Part shown: piece after piece, positions 1 through 6,067 of the stretch | Numbering within the stretch: position 1 is the stretch's first letter | Layout: each line of letters begins with the position of its first letter | Assembly: GCA_022793145.1 (NCBI GenBank) | Contig: JAAWCI010000015.1 | Location: 1 to 14,446, forward strand | DNA length: 14,446 nucleotides | Source of the DNA: Bacilli bacterium | GTDB lineage: Bacteria > Bacillota_I > Bacilli_A > RF39 > UBA660 | Direction of reading: 5' to 3' | Notes under the pieces: model-generated | The model's input: the letters and a program-made list of their open reading frames with translations, nothing else | The model's database searches: none | Told to the model about the DNA's origin: nothing | Translations under genes and position numbers: made by a program

Positions 1-1
1 A

Positions 2-232
2 GAAAGAACGTTTGGAGATTGTAAAGAACAGCATGGTCTTCGATTTAGCAGGGTACGTGGAGTATTGAAAAACGAGCAAAATGCCACGATGATTTTTGCA
101 TGCCATAATTTAAAGAAGATGGCAAATTGGAGATGGAAAAAATCTCCAAATAATGACATTATTTCACTTGTTTTGTTAAAAATAGAAAAAATTATAAGAG
201 TTGAGATAAAAAAAGTAGCATATTCTTTTTGA
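2..232 (+). CDS. IS1182-like transposase, C-terminal fragment (partial at 5' edge)
   Basis: The open frame enters from the window edge and gives 76 codons before TGA. It begins ERTFGDCKEQHGLRFSRVRG and continues with FACHNLKKMANWRWKK. This ER-FGD-KE-HG-RF-R-RG pattern followed by a hydrophobic F-C-NLKK helix is the typical end of the DDE domain in IS1182-type (IS5 superfamily) transposases; the first E here should be the final catalytic Glu of the DDE triad, which is an inference from family knowledge. The last 25 or so residues are a basic tail. The N-terminal part lies outside the window, so I cannot tell whether the gene is intact. An imperfect hairpin (220-225 with 231-236) covers the stop codon. 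Confidence 0.75.
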   Translation, partial: ERTFGDCKEQHGLRFSRVRGVLKNEQNATMIFACHNLKKMANWRWKKSPNNDIISLVLLKIEKIIRVEIKKVAYSF

Positions 233-241
233 ATATACCAC

Positions 242-257
242 TTTGTCAACAGTCTGA
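242..257. repeat. Right terminal inverted repeat of the left IS
   Basis: TTTGTCAACAGTCTGA is the reverse complement, with one mismatch, of TCAGGCTGTTGACAAA at 14308-14323. The similarity stops sharply on the inner side (GTGG versus TAAG), which supports a true IS terminus rather than a longer shared region. Confidence 0.75.
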
Positions 258-258
258 A

Positions 259-277
259 CATATCTATTTCAGATATG
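259..277 (-). other. Palindrome abutting the IS, possible disrupted pbpB terminator
   Basis: CATATCT and AGATATG form a 7-bp stem around a 5-base loop. On the minus strand the stem extends by a G-U and an A-U pair. It is the only hairpin between the pbpB stop (317) and the IS, but no T-tract follows it because the IS terminus starts at 257. It may be the remnant of the cluster's terminator, with the IS inserted where the T-tract was. The stem is short and AT-rich, so this is tentative. Confidence 0.35.
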
Positions 278-316
278 CTTCTATTTAAATAAACTTATCT
301 TTATAGAAAAAAATTT

Positions 317-2596
317 CTACCCTTTTGACTCATCATCGTTTTTAACATCTGTTGAAAAATTATATTTATCGACCAAAGTAAGAGAAATATTCATTCCTTT
401 GGTAATTACTGTTCCAGCTTCCAAACTTTGTGTATCTACATACCCATATCCAGTGGATGTGACATTAAAGCCAAGTAAATTCAAATAATTCATTGCATCA
501 ATTCGGCTCCAACCTTTTAAATTTTCTAAAGTAATATTATTGTCATTTGTAATTAAAAATATTCTATCCCCATTGATAATCGTTGTTCCTTCACTTGGAT
601 ATGCAGATATAATTCTTTCTCCATTTCCAATTGTTATAACTTTCATTCCTTTTAATGACAATTCATTTTTTATATCTGCTGTAAAACGATTTGTAACAGA
701 TTCCATTTGGTATTTTTCATTGTTAGAAACAGTTCCTTCATCAGAGAACATATTACGATATTTAGCAATGCTTTTCATTACAGACCGTGTTGCATTTGCA
801 ATTGCAGTATTTTGACCAAGTGATGGACGCTTCACAGCACCATAAACAATGATTTCAGGATTTTCTTTTGGATACATTCCAGCAAATGAAAATATATAAT
901 CATTACTTCCTTTTAAATATCCACCATTTTTTGAATCATAAATCTGAGCAGTTCCAGTTTTTCCGATAATTTCAAATCCTTCTATATCATATAATATTCC
1001 ACTAGTAGATCCCTGTTCACGATTATGAACAGCATTATACATAAGATTTTTCATTTTATCTACTGTATCTTTGCTTATAATTTGTTCACTTTCTTCTATT
1101 TTTCTTTCATATATTATTTCACCAGTATTTGAGTCCACAATCTTACTAACAATATGAGGAGATAACATTTTTCCATTGTTAGAAATAAGAGTAAGTCCTT
1201 GCAACTGTTGAATCGCTGTTGTTGTTATTCCTTGGCCATAGGAAGCAGCTGCTACTTCTACAGGATATGTAAATTTAATACTTCCTGATAACTCCCTTGG
1301 AAGCTCAATTCCAGTTGCCACTCCAAAGCCATATTTTTCTAAACAGCTTCTAAGCTCATTCTTTGTAATAAATTGATTTACTATATTTACAGCTCCTACA
1401 TTACTAGAATATTCATATCCTTTATCAAAAGTAATTGTTCCCCATCCTTTCCCTGCATTCCAGTCTTGAATAATATCTTCTCCAATCTGATAAGAACCAG
1501 ATTGATAAGTAGAATCTCCTTTATAAGTTCCCTTTTCCATCGCACACATATATGTATACGTTTTCATCGTAGATCCAGGTTCATAAAGATAAGAAGTAAG
1601 TGGGTTTTCATAATTGACTATATTTCTTATATTAGGGTCAAAAGATGGAGTTGAGGCGGTTGCTAAAATATCTCCTGTTTTTGCGTCCATAACAGTTAAC
1701 ATCATCCACTCTGGAGTATAAATTGCCGCTTCTTCTTTTAAAGCTCCTTCTACAAAACGCTGAATTGCTGAATCAATTGTTAAATAAATGTCTTTCCCAT
1801 CCACTGCATCTGTTCTATCTTCTTTTGTATCTGGGATTTTATATCCATATTTATCTCTTTGATAAATTAGCTTCCCATCTGTTCCTTTCAATAATTCATC
1901 AAATTTTAGTTCAATTCCAAGTTCTCCAACTATTTTTTCAGAATTGCGATATTTATACTTTGGATTTTCTTTCAATTTTTCTTCTATTTCTTCATCTGTC
2001 AATTCATTGTTACTATCATAATCCAATTTTATTGGATAAGATTTTGCATACCCAATAATATAAGAGGCAAAATCTCCATTTGGATAATAGCGTTTAGAAT
2101 TTTCGATAAAATCTATACCATCTAATCCTAAGCTTTCTACTTCTTCTTTTTTTAATTCACTAATACCTCGTCCACCAGGACCTAATTCTACTTGATATAC
2201 TCCCTCCATATTTAATAAACGTAATAAAGTATCTTTTTCCATTGATAGCACTGGCGCTAAGGCCTCAGCCGTTTTTTCTTTATCCACTACATGTTTTGGA
2301 TTTTTAGGATCAGTTGTTCTTGATTCATCCAAATAAGCAATGACTGTATAAGAAGCCACATTCAATGCCAAAGTATTTCCGTCACTGTCAAAAATCGTTC
2401 CTCTTTTGGCTGGCAAAATAGTTCTTGCTGTATCTCGATTTCTAGCAAATAAATCCATATTTTCTCCATATACATTAGAAGATAATGACAAATAGCCATA
2501 CTGAATATAAAGAAGTAAAATACAAAAAAGAAAGAGATAAAACAACCTCTTTGGATAATTCCATGCTTGCTTCTTTTGTTCTTTCTTTTCCTTCAC
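317..2596 (-). CDS. pbpB: Division-type class B penicillin-binding protein with two PASTA domains
   Basis: Transpeptidase that cross-links septal peptidoglycan, working with FtsW, FtsL and DivIB at the division site. Numbering from ATG 2614: a cytoplasmic basic tail, one membrane segment at about 23-45, a dimerisation region starting at RGTIFD (71), then the transpeptidase domain with the S-x-x-K serine in STMK (348-351), SSN (403-405) and KTGT (552-555). Two PASTA repeats follow at about 640-690 and 695-750, as in PBP2x/PBP2B. The chosen start is GTG at 2596, because AGAGGTGA (2601-2608) lies 4 bases before it, the same geometry as ftsL and sufB; the alternative ATG at 2614 overlaps the ftsL stop by 8 bp, adds six residues and has no ribosome site. 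SpoVD is a less likely identity; position right after ftsL favours the division enzyme. Confidence 0.9.
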   Translation of the reverse strand: MKEKKEQKKQAWNYPKRLFYLFLFCILLLYIQYGYLSLSSNVYGENMDLFARNRDTARTILPAKRGTIFDSDGNTLALNVASYTVIAYLDESRTTDPKNPKHVVDKEKTAEALAPVLSMEKDTLLRLLNMEGVYQVELGPGGRGISELKKEEVESLGLDGIDFIENSKRYYPNGDFASYIIGYAKSYPIKLDYDSNNELTDEEIEEKLKENPKYKYRNSEKIVGELGIELKFDELLKGTDGKLIYQRDKYGYKIPDTKEDRTDAVDGKDIYLTIDSAIQRFVEGALKEEAAIYTPEWMMLTVMDAKTGDILATASTPSFDPNIRNIVNYENPLTSYLYEPGSTMKTYTYMCAMEKGTYKGDSTYQSGSYQIGEDIIQDWNAGKGWGTITFDKGYEYSSNVGAVNIVNQFITKNELRSCLEKYGFGVATGIELPRELSGSIKFTYPVEVAAASYGQGITTTAIQQLQGLTLISNNGKMLSPHIVSKIVDSNTGEIIYERKIEESEQIISKDTVDKMKNLMYNAVHNREQGSTSGILYDIEGFEIIGKTGTAQIYDSKNGGYLKGSNDYIFSFAGMYPKENPEIIVYGAVKRPSLGQNTAIANATRSVMKSIAKYRNMFSDEGTVSNNEKYQMESVTNRFTADIKNELSLKGMKVITIGNGERIISAYPSEGTTIINGDRIFLITNDNNITLENLKGWSRIDAMNYLNLLGFNVTSTGYGYVDTQSLEAGTVITKGMNISLTLVDKYNFSTDVKNDDESKG

Positions 2597-2600
2597 TGGT

Positions 2601-2608
2601 TCACCTCT
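2601..2608 (-). promoter_or_regulatory. Ribosome binding site that decides the pbpB start
   Basis: AGAGGTGA sits 4 bases before GTG 2596 and inside the reading frame that starts at ATG 2614. Nothing resembling a Shine-Dalgarno site precedes ATG 2614. Translation from ATG by coupling to ftsL remains possible. Confidence 0.5.
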
Positions 2609-2903
2609 ACTCATTTATGATAACAATACTATCATTATTATAATCCAGTCCCATTTCTTTTACAACCTCTTTCACTTTATCAAAAGAAGTTAATTCACTA
2701 ATTTGCATAGCAAAGCTTTCATTTTTCTTTGTCTGTGCTGTTATTTCTGAACGAAGCCCTTCTATATTCATATTTAAGTTCCCAACATTGGCACTACAAA
2801 AAACTTGAAGAACAAACGTCATCACTGTTGCCACTATTGCACTTAAATACACCAATCGTTCACCCTTGGTAAAGCGTATTGTTCTCACCTTTCTTTTTGC
2901 CAT
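2607..2903 (-). CDS. ftsL: Cell division protein FtsL-like
   Basis: A 98-residue bitopic membrane protein. It has a basic cytoplasmic N-terminus (MAKRKVRTIRFTKGER), one membrane segment at about 18-38, and an extracytoplasmic part with a short predicted coiled coil (about 45-72) ending in a DKVKEVVKEMGL segment. That architecture and the position between rsmH and the division PBP are diagnostic of FtsL, which forms the FtsL-FtsB/DivIC-DivIB complex that activates septal synthesis. Sequence identity in this family is always low, so the call rests on architecture and synteny. Its ribosome site, GGTGA 4 bases before ATG, includes the TGA stop of rsmH, which suggests translational coupling. The gene ends 8 bp inside the alternative pbpB start. 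Confidence 0.85.
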   Translation of the reverse strand: MAKRKVRTIRFTKGERLVYLSAIVATVMTFVLQVFCSANVGNLNMNIEGLRSEITAQTKKNESFAMQISELTSFDKVKEVVKEMGLDYNNDSIVIINE

Positions 2904-2907
2904 TTTA

Positions 2908-3819
2908 TCACCTTTTTATTCTTTCAACGATTCTTAACTTCGCACTCCTTGAACGGTTATTTTCTAATAACTCTTTTTCTGTTGGCTCTACTACTCCAAA
3001 CATTTTAAATTTCACTTCTAATTCTTCTGGAATTATTGGAAGTCCTTTTAATTCATTAGGAATAGTACTTATTTCCTTAAATATCTTTTTTACAATTTTA
3101 TCCTCTAATGAATGAAATGTAATAACACAAATTCTACCACCTACATCAATAAGCTCTAATGCATCATTGATTGCTTTTTTTAAAACATTTAATTCATCAT
3201 TTACTTCAATTCGAATTGCTTGAAACACTTTTCTTGCTGGATGTTTTTCTCTCCTATACTTTTCTGGAACACTATTTTTTATAATTTCTGCCAATTCTAA
3301 AGTAGTCTCAATTGGCCTATTTTTAACAATTGCTGAAGCTATACTAGCACTATATTTTTCTTCTCCATATGTATAAAAAATATGTACCAAATCCTCATAG
3401 CAATAAGTATTAACCACTTCATAAGCTGAAAGTTTTTGATTTGGGTTCATTCTCATATCCAGCCTAGCATCTTTGTGAAAACTAAACCCTCTTTCAGCTT
3501 CATCCAATTGAGGACTTGAAACTCCTAAATCAAATAAAATTCCATTAACAGAAGTTACTCCTCGTTTGGCTAATTCTTCTTTCAGATAAGCGAAATTGCT
3601 TTCAATAATTTCATAATTAAGAGCAATTGCTTCAAGCCTTTTTTGGCTAGCCTCTATCGCTATTGGATCTTGATCAAATGCATACAATTTTCCTCTTTTT
3701 ATTTTTTTTAATATTTCACTACTGTGTCCTGCAAATCCAAGTGTACAGTCAACAATAATACTATCTTCTTTTAATGATAGATTATAAATACATTCATCTA
3801 ATAATACACTTTTATGCAT
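2908..3819 (-). CDS. rsmH: 16S rRNA (cytosine(1402)-N4)-methyltransferase RsmH
   Basis: Methylates N4 of C1402 in the 16S rRNA decoding centre with S-adenosylmethionine. The 303-residue protein has the family length and all main motifs: SAM-binding VDCTLGFAGHS (23-33), AFDQD (47-51), GILFDLGVSSPQLD (93-106), RLDMRMN (119-125), KVFQAIRIEVNDEL (197-210) and ITFHSLEDKIVK (233-244). The DCTLG-AGHS form matches Bacillus-type enzymes. AAGGAGGG precedes ATG 3819 by only 3 bases. It lies 17 bases after mraZ and 4 before ftsL, so it is part of the mraZ operon. The catalytic core looks intact. Confidence 0.97.
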   Translation of the reverse strand: MHKSVLLDECIYNLSLKEDSIIVDCTLGFAGHSSEILKKIKRGKLYAFDQDPIAIEASQKRLEAIALNYEIIESNFAYLKEELAKRGVTSVNGILFDLGVSSPQLDEAERGFSFHKDARLDMRMNPNQKLSAYEVVNTYCYEDLVHIFYTYGEEKYSASIASAIVKNRPIETTLELAEIIKNSVPEKYRREKHPARKVFQAIRIEVNDELNVLKKAINDALELIDVGGRICVITFHSLEDKIVKKIFKEISTIPNELKGLPIIPEELEVKFKMFGVVEPTEKELLENNRSRSAKLRIVERIKR

Positions 3820-3836
3820 AAACCCTCCTTGATGTC

Positions 3837-4268
3837 CTAATTCATATTAGGAGAAAATAAACTATCTGCGATATCAGAAAACTCTCTTTCGCTAGTATTC
3901 ATGAAGTCTTCATAGCGATCTTCACACCACACTTCTAAGTGATCATTAACTCCAATAATTACACATTCTTTTTCTAATTCGGCATATCTCATAAGTGGTG
4001 ACGATATTGAAATTCTTCCTTGTTTATCAAAAGAACATTCCGTTGCTCCTGCTAAAAAGAATCTCATAAAGTTTCTAGCATCTCTAGTATTTGGCAAATC
4101 CTTATACTTTTCAATAATATGATTCCATTCTTCTTTAGGATAAATAAATAAACATCCATCTAAACCACGTGTTAAAATGAATAGATCTCCCATCTCTTCT
4201 CTTAATTTAGATGGAATAATTAATCTATTTTTTTCATCAAGATTATGATGATATTCACCCATTAACAT
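3837..4268 (-). CDS. mraZ: MraZ, transcriptional regulator of the division cluster
   Basis: DNA-binding protein that forms a ring of protomers and binds short repeats in front of its own operon. From the chosen start it is 143 residues, the usual family length. It has two SpoVT/AbrB-like halves, each with the D-x-x-x-R signature: DEKNR at 11-15 and DKQGR at 81-85. The start ATG 4268 gives MLMGEYHHNLD, matching the family's M-x-MGEY beginning, and GGTGA lies 5 bases upstream; a longer frame reaching 4301 would run through the operator and into the probable transcription start. It is the first gene of mraZ-rsmH-ftsL-pbpB. Four candidate MraZ boxes lie just upstream, so autoregulation is likely. 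Confidence 0.96.
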   Translation of the reverse strand: MLMGEYHHNLDEKNRLIIPSKLREEMGDLFILTRGLDGCLFIYPKEEWNHIIEKYKDLPNTRDARNFMRFFLAGATECSFDKQGRISISSPLMRYAELEKECVIIGVNDHLEVWCEDRYEDFMNTSEREFSDIADSLFSPNMN

Positions 4269-4276
4269 CAGAATCA

Positions 4277-4311
4277 CCCACTTTTTTCCACAGCTACCCA
4301 CTCTGTACCAC
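4277..4311 (-). promoter_or_regulatory. MraZ operator: four GTGG boxes with 10-bp period
   Basis: Read on the minus strand, GTGGT, GTGGG, GTGGA and GTGGG occupy 4311-4307, 4301-4297, 4291-4287 and 4281-4277, each exactly 10 bp from the next. MraZ from E. coli and Mycoplasma is known to bind tandem TGGG/GTG-type boxes with about 10-bp spacing upstream of mraZ. Here the boxes lie between the -10 element and the start codon, overlapping the probable transcription start. Confidence 0.85.
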
Positions 4312-4312
4312 T

Positions 4313-4341
4313 ATTTTACCTTAGCGTTATTTTTTTGTAAA
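4313..4341 (-). promoter_or_regulatory. Sigma-A promoter of the mraZ operon
   Basis: On the minus strand TTTACA (4341-4336) and TAAAAT (4318-4313) are separated by 17 bases. Each hexamer has one mismatch to consensus. Transcription should start near 4306, inside the box array. Confidence 0.8.
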
Positions 4342-4374
4342 TAGTTTTCCACAGTTTTCACAAAAAAAAGACGA

Positions 4375-4408
4375 TAAAAAAAGACACTTTACAATATAAA
4401 GTGTCAAG
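4375..4408 (-). terminator. Rho-independent terminator of the pilin-like gene
   Basis: GACACTTTA (4383-4391) pairs with TAAAGTGTC (4397-4405) around a 5-base loop. On the minus strand a run of seven T follows. The hairpin lies between the pilin stop and the mraZ promoter, so it isolates the two units. Confidence 0.85.
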
Positions 4409-4429
4409 TATTTATTTTTTTCCACAAAA

Positions 4430-5560
4430 TTAGAGACTTATATTGAATGGATTTGTATTACTACCAGATCCTGATTCTACTTTAACATCTGCTTTTAAGT
4501 ATACAACAGGACGTACTCCTGCTGCTGAATTTGTCATATTGGCATCAACAATCCCAGAACTTTTTATCACATAAATTCCATTTAACTGTGTAATATTTCC
4601 ATTGATATCGTTCCCAACGTATGGCGTGAGAGTCCACTGAGAAGTAGAACTATATAACCAACTATTATTATAACAATCGGCGCTATTTTTATTTAGTTCA
4701 ATGAAGTCGCAAGCACCATTTGTGGCATATGCCATATCAGAAGGATATATCAATCCAACTGCTCCAGTCCAAGATGTTGGTCTATTAGGTGCTACAAGTA
4801 CTCCTTTTTCAGAATTATAGAAATCACTTCGATTTGCTGTAGTTAAATTAGCAACTCCTCCCAAATTCCAAATATGTGTAGTATCAATATAACTTTTACT
4901 CTCAGTACCAATACTATCATAAAAAGCAGTATTCAACTCATCTTTTAAAGTTGAAGAATTCCAATCGTTTGTATTATTGTTATCCCATGCAATATTTGTA
5001 TTATAGTATTCATTTCTTACAATTTTAACTTGGCCATTAAAAACGCCTATAATTCTCCATAATTCATTATTAAATCGAATATAATTATTTGGATTTGGTC
5101 CAACATATCTCCTATTTCCACTCGGATCATTAGAAACCACATCAGAAGATGTATTTACTTTTTCTGACAAACGTACTAATTCTACTGGTTTCTGATCTTC
5201 ACAAGAAGCTTCAGTATATAGATATTTGTACTGATTATAAGAAGGATCATAACTGATTACAATACATCCTTCCATTGTACTATTATTTCTAGGATCTTTT
5301 AATTCTTTTTGAGAAATATATCCTCCTAATACTAAATCATTTAATTCTAAATAATAAGAACCACTATTAGGCAGTTGTGCAGTATGTTCAACCCCCCACT
5401 TTCTCGCATTTTCTTCAATAAGTGCTATTTGTTCATTATATAATTTTTGCTTTGAATTTTTTATTGATTTACTTACATTAGGAAAAATAATAAGAGCAAT
5501 AAGTCCCAAAATAACAATAACTCCTAATACTTCTGTTAATGTAAATCCTCTTTTTTTCAT
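4430..5560 (-). CDS. Type IV pilin-like protein with a large extracellular C-terminal domain
   Basis: The N-terminus is a textbook prepilin signal: MKKRG then FTLTE, with cleavage expected after G5, Glu at mature position 5, and a hydrophobic helix to about residue 27. Residues 30-125 resemble a ComGC/pseudopilin body with cysteines at 99 and 120. From about 150 a second region starts with YVGPNPNNYIRFNNELWRII, contains NDWNSSTLKDELN, a VGLIYPSDMAYA stretch and a second cysteine pair (284, 296), and ends with GVRPVVYLKADV and a glycine/serine/asparagine tail. I recall this N-LWRIIGVF ... VRPVVYLK pattern from surface proteins of uncultured Firmicutes, often behind a pilin leader, but its function is not known to me. 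AGGAGAGG precedes ATG. No prepilin peptidase, ATPase or other pilin gene is in the window. Confidence 0.8.
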   Translation of the reverse strand: MKKRGFTLTEVLGVIVILGLIALIIFPNVSKSIKNSKQKLYNEQIALIEENARKWGVEHTAQLPNSGSYYLELNDLVLGGYISQKELKDPRNNSTMEGCIVISYDPSYNQYKYLYTEASCEDQKPVELVRLSEKVNTSSDVVSNDPSGNRRYVGPNPNNYIRFNNELWRIIGVFNGQVKIVRNEYYNTNIAWDNNNTNDWNSSTLKDELNTAFYDSIGTESKSYIDTTHIWNLGGVANLTTANRSDFYNSEKGVLVAPNRPTSWTGAVGLIYPSDMAYATNGACDFIELNKNSADCYNNSWLYSSTSQWTLTPYVGNDINGNITQLNGIYVIKSSGIVDANMTNSAAGVRPVVYLKADVKVESGSGSNTNPFNISL

Positions 5561-5585
5561 ATAAGACCTCTCCTATCTTTCTTAT

Positions 5586-5614
5586 ATTATAGTATAAATT
5601 TAAAATTCCAGCAA
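5586..5614 (-). promoter_or_regulatory. Sigma-A promoter of the pilin-like gene
   Basis: TTGCTG (5614-5609) and a perfect TATAAT (5591-5586) are 17 bases apart on the minus strand. Start of transcription is expected near 5579, about 20 bases before the ATG. Confidence 0.7.
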
Positions 5615-5629
5615 TATAATTTTGACAGG

Positions 5630-5648
5630 TAGACAAATTTTAGACAAA
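5630..5648. repeat. Direct repeat TAGACAAA, 11-bp period, upstream of the pilin promoter
   Basis: TAGACAAA occurs at 5630-5637 and exactly again at 5641-5648. A partial third copy (TTGACAGG) starts at 5622. The copies lie 8-34 bases upstream of the pilin -35 element, with one helical turn between the two full ones, as expected for a regulator binding site. Confidence 0.45.
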
Positions 5649-5672
5649 AAGAAAAGAGGAAAACCTCTTTTT
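5644..5672 (-). terminator. Terminator of the YjcZ-like gene pair
   Basis: AAAAGAGG (5652-5659) pairs with CCTCTTTT (5664-5671) around a four-base loop, and the minus strand continues with C and five T. The stem begins within the stop codon of the 42-residue gene. Confidence 0.75.
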
Positions 5673-5799
5673 AAAAGAAACATGAACCTAGTATAATTGC
5701 AAGTAAGATATAAAGTACAATAATAATTACAAATCCATTTGAACCATTGCTGCAGCAAGTAGTTGAACTAACATTGCCACAAGAATTGTTACATGCCAT
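5671..5799 (-). CDS. YjcZ-like tiny membrane protein, 42 residues
   Basis: Translates to a Cys/Asn/Ser-rich head (MACNNSCGNVSSTTCC, four cysteines) followed by one hydrophobic segment, NGFVIIIVLYILLAIILGS, and CFF at the end. The GF-hydrophobic-VLYILL-II-GS tail is the signature of the YjcZ family of tiny transmembrane proteins that are common in spore-forming Firmicutes and annotated as sporulation proteins; their precise role is unknown. A perfect AAAGGAGGT (5807-5815) lies 7 bases upstream of ATG, strong evidence that it is translated. It follows the 28-residue paralogue by 23 bases and ends in a terminator, so the two form an operon. Confidence 0.8.
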   Translation of the reverse strand: MACNNSCGNVSSTTCCSNGSNGFVIIIVLYILLAIILGSCFF

Positions 5800-5822
5800 A
5801 TATTACACCTCCTTTAATTTAA

Positions 5823-5909
5823 TTAAATATAAGCTCCAAGTATGATAATTAAAAGTATGAATAAAACTAAAACGATTGCAGCTCCGCTTACTCCTGTATT
5901 ATTACACAT
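5823..5909 (-). CDS. YjcZ-like tiny membrane protein, 28 residues
   Basis: Encodes MCNNTGVSGAAIVL then VLFILLIIILGAYI: a short polar head with one cysteine and a single membrane helix that fills most of the protein. The VLFILLIII-GA ending matches YjcZ-type proteins closely, and it is a shorter relative of the 42-residue product next door (shared CNN head and IV-VL-ILL-II-LG core). CCTCCT at 5918-5923 on the plus strand gives AGGAGG 8 bases before ATG on the minus strand. First gene of the pair, divergent from prsA. Confidence 0.78.
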   Translation of the reverse strand: MCNNTGVSGAAIVLVLFILLIIILGAYI

Positions 5910-5941
5910 ACGTCTCTCCTCCTTTTTTTTATCTTTCACAT

Positions 5942-5968
5942 TATTTTATGGAAAAATGAAAGTTGTGT
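5942..5968 (-). promoter_or_regulatory. Candidate promoter of the YjcZ pair, sigma-K/E-like
   Basis: On the minus strand CATAAAATA (5950-5942) fits the sigma-K -10 pattern CATANNNTA, with an AC dinucleotide (5968-5967) 16 bases upstream where the sigma-K -35 AC is expected. The same bases also allow a sigma-A reading, ATCACA-17-TAAAAT, so the sigma factor is not decided by sequence alone. Confidence 0.45.
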
Positions 5969-5987
5969 GATTACTTTCTAGAAATTA

Positions 5988-6016
5988 TTGTTTTTTTTCT
6001 TTTTTTTTGATATGAT
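5988..6016 (+). promoter_or_regulatory. Extended -10 promoter of prsA
   Basis: TTGTTT (5988-5993), 17 bases, then TATGAT (6011-6016) preceded by TGA, making a TGN extended -10. Transcription should begin near 6023, which argues against a translation start at 6029. Confidence 0.7.
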
Positions 6017-6052
6017 TATTAATGTGTAATGGGTCTAATAACCATTAATTTT

Positions 6053-6058
6053 GGAGGG
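6053..6058 (+). promoter_or_regulatory. Ribosome binding site that sets the prsA start
   Basis: GGAGGG lies 9 bases before ATG 6068. An upstream in-frame ATG at 6029 would add 13 residues ahead of the lipoprotein signal peptide and has no ribosome site. Confidence 0.85.
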
Positions 6059-6067
6059 AGAACAAAC

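Larger units (their letters stand above)
1..257 (+). mobile_element. 3' end of an IS1182-like insertion sequence
   Basis: The stretch holds the C-terminal part of a transposase (2-232) followed by a terminal inverted repeat at 242-257. The reverse complement of that repeat is TCAGACTGTTGACAAA, and 15 of its 16 bases match the repeat that starts the second element at 14308. The element is cut by the window edge, so its length is unknown. It lies directly downstream of the pbpB gene, which is read towards it. Confidence 0.75.

Noticed and set aside
540..2058. Open frames on the plus strand opposite pbpB (540-815, 1373-1654, 1723-2058)
   Set aside because: They are antisense shadows of a gene with clear catalytic motifs, and the translations are low-complexity hydrophobic without ribosome sites.
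5622..5650. TTGACA on the plus strand as a promoter
   Set aside because: No -10-like hexamer follows at 16-18 bases, and no plus-strand gene starts downstream before prsA.
6029..6067. Longer N-terminus for PrsA from ATG 6029
   Set aside because: It would put 13 residues before the lipoprotein signal peptide, starts a few bases after the likely transcription start, and lacks a ribosome site.
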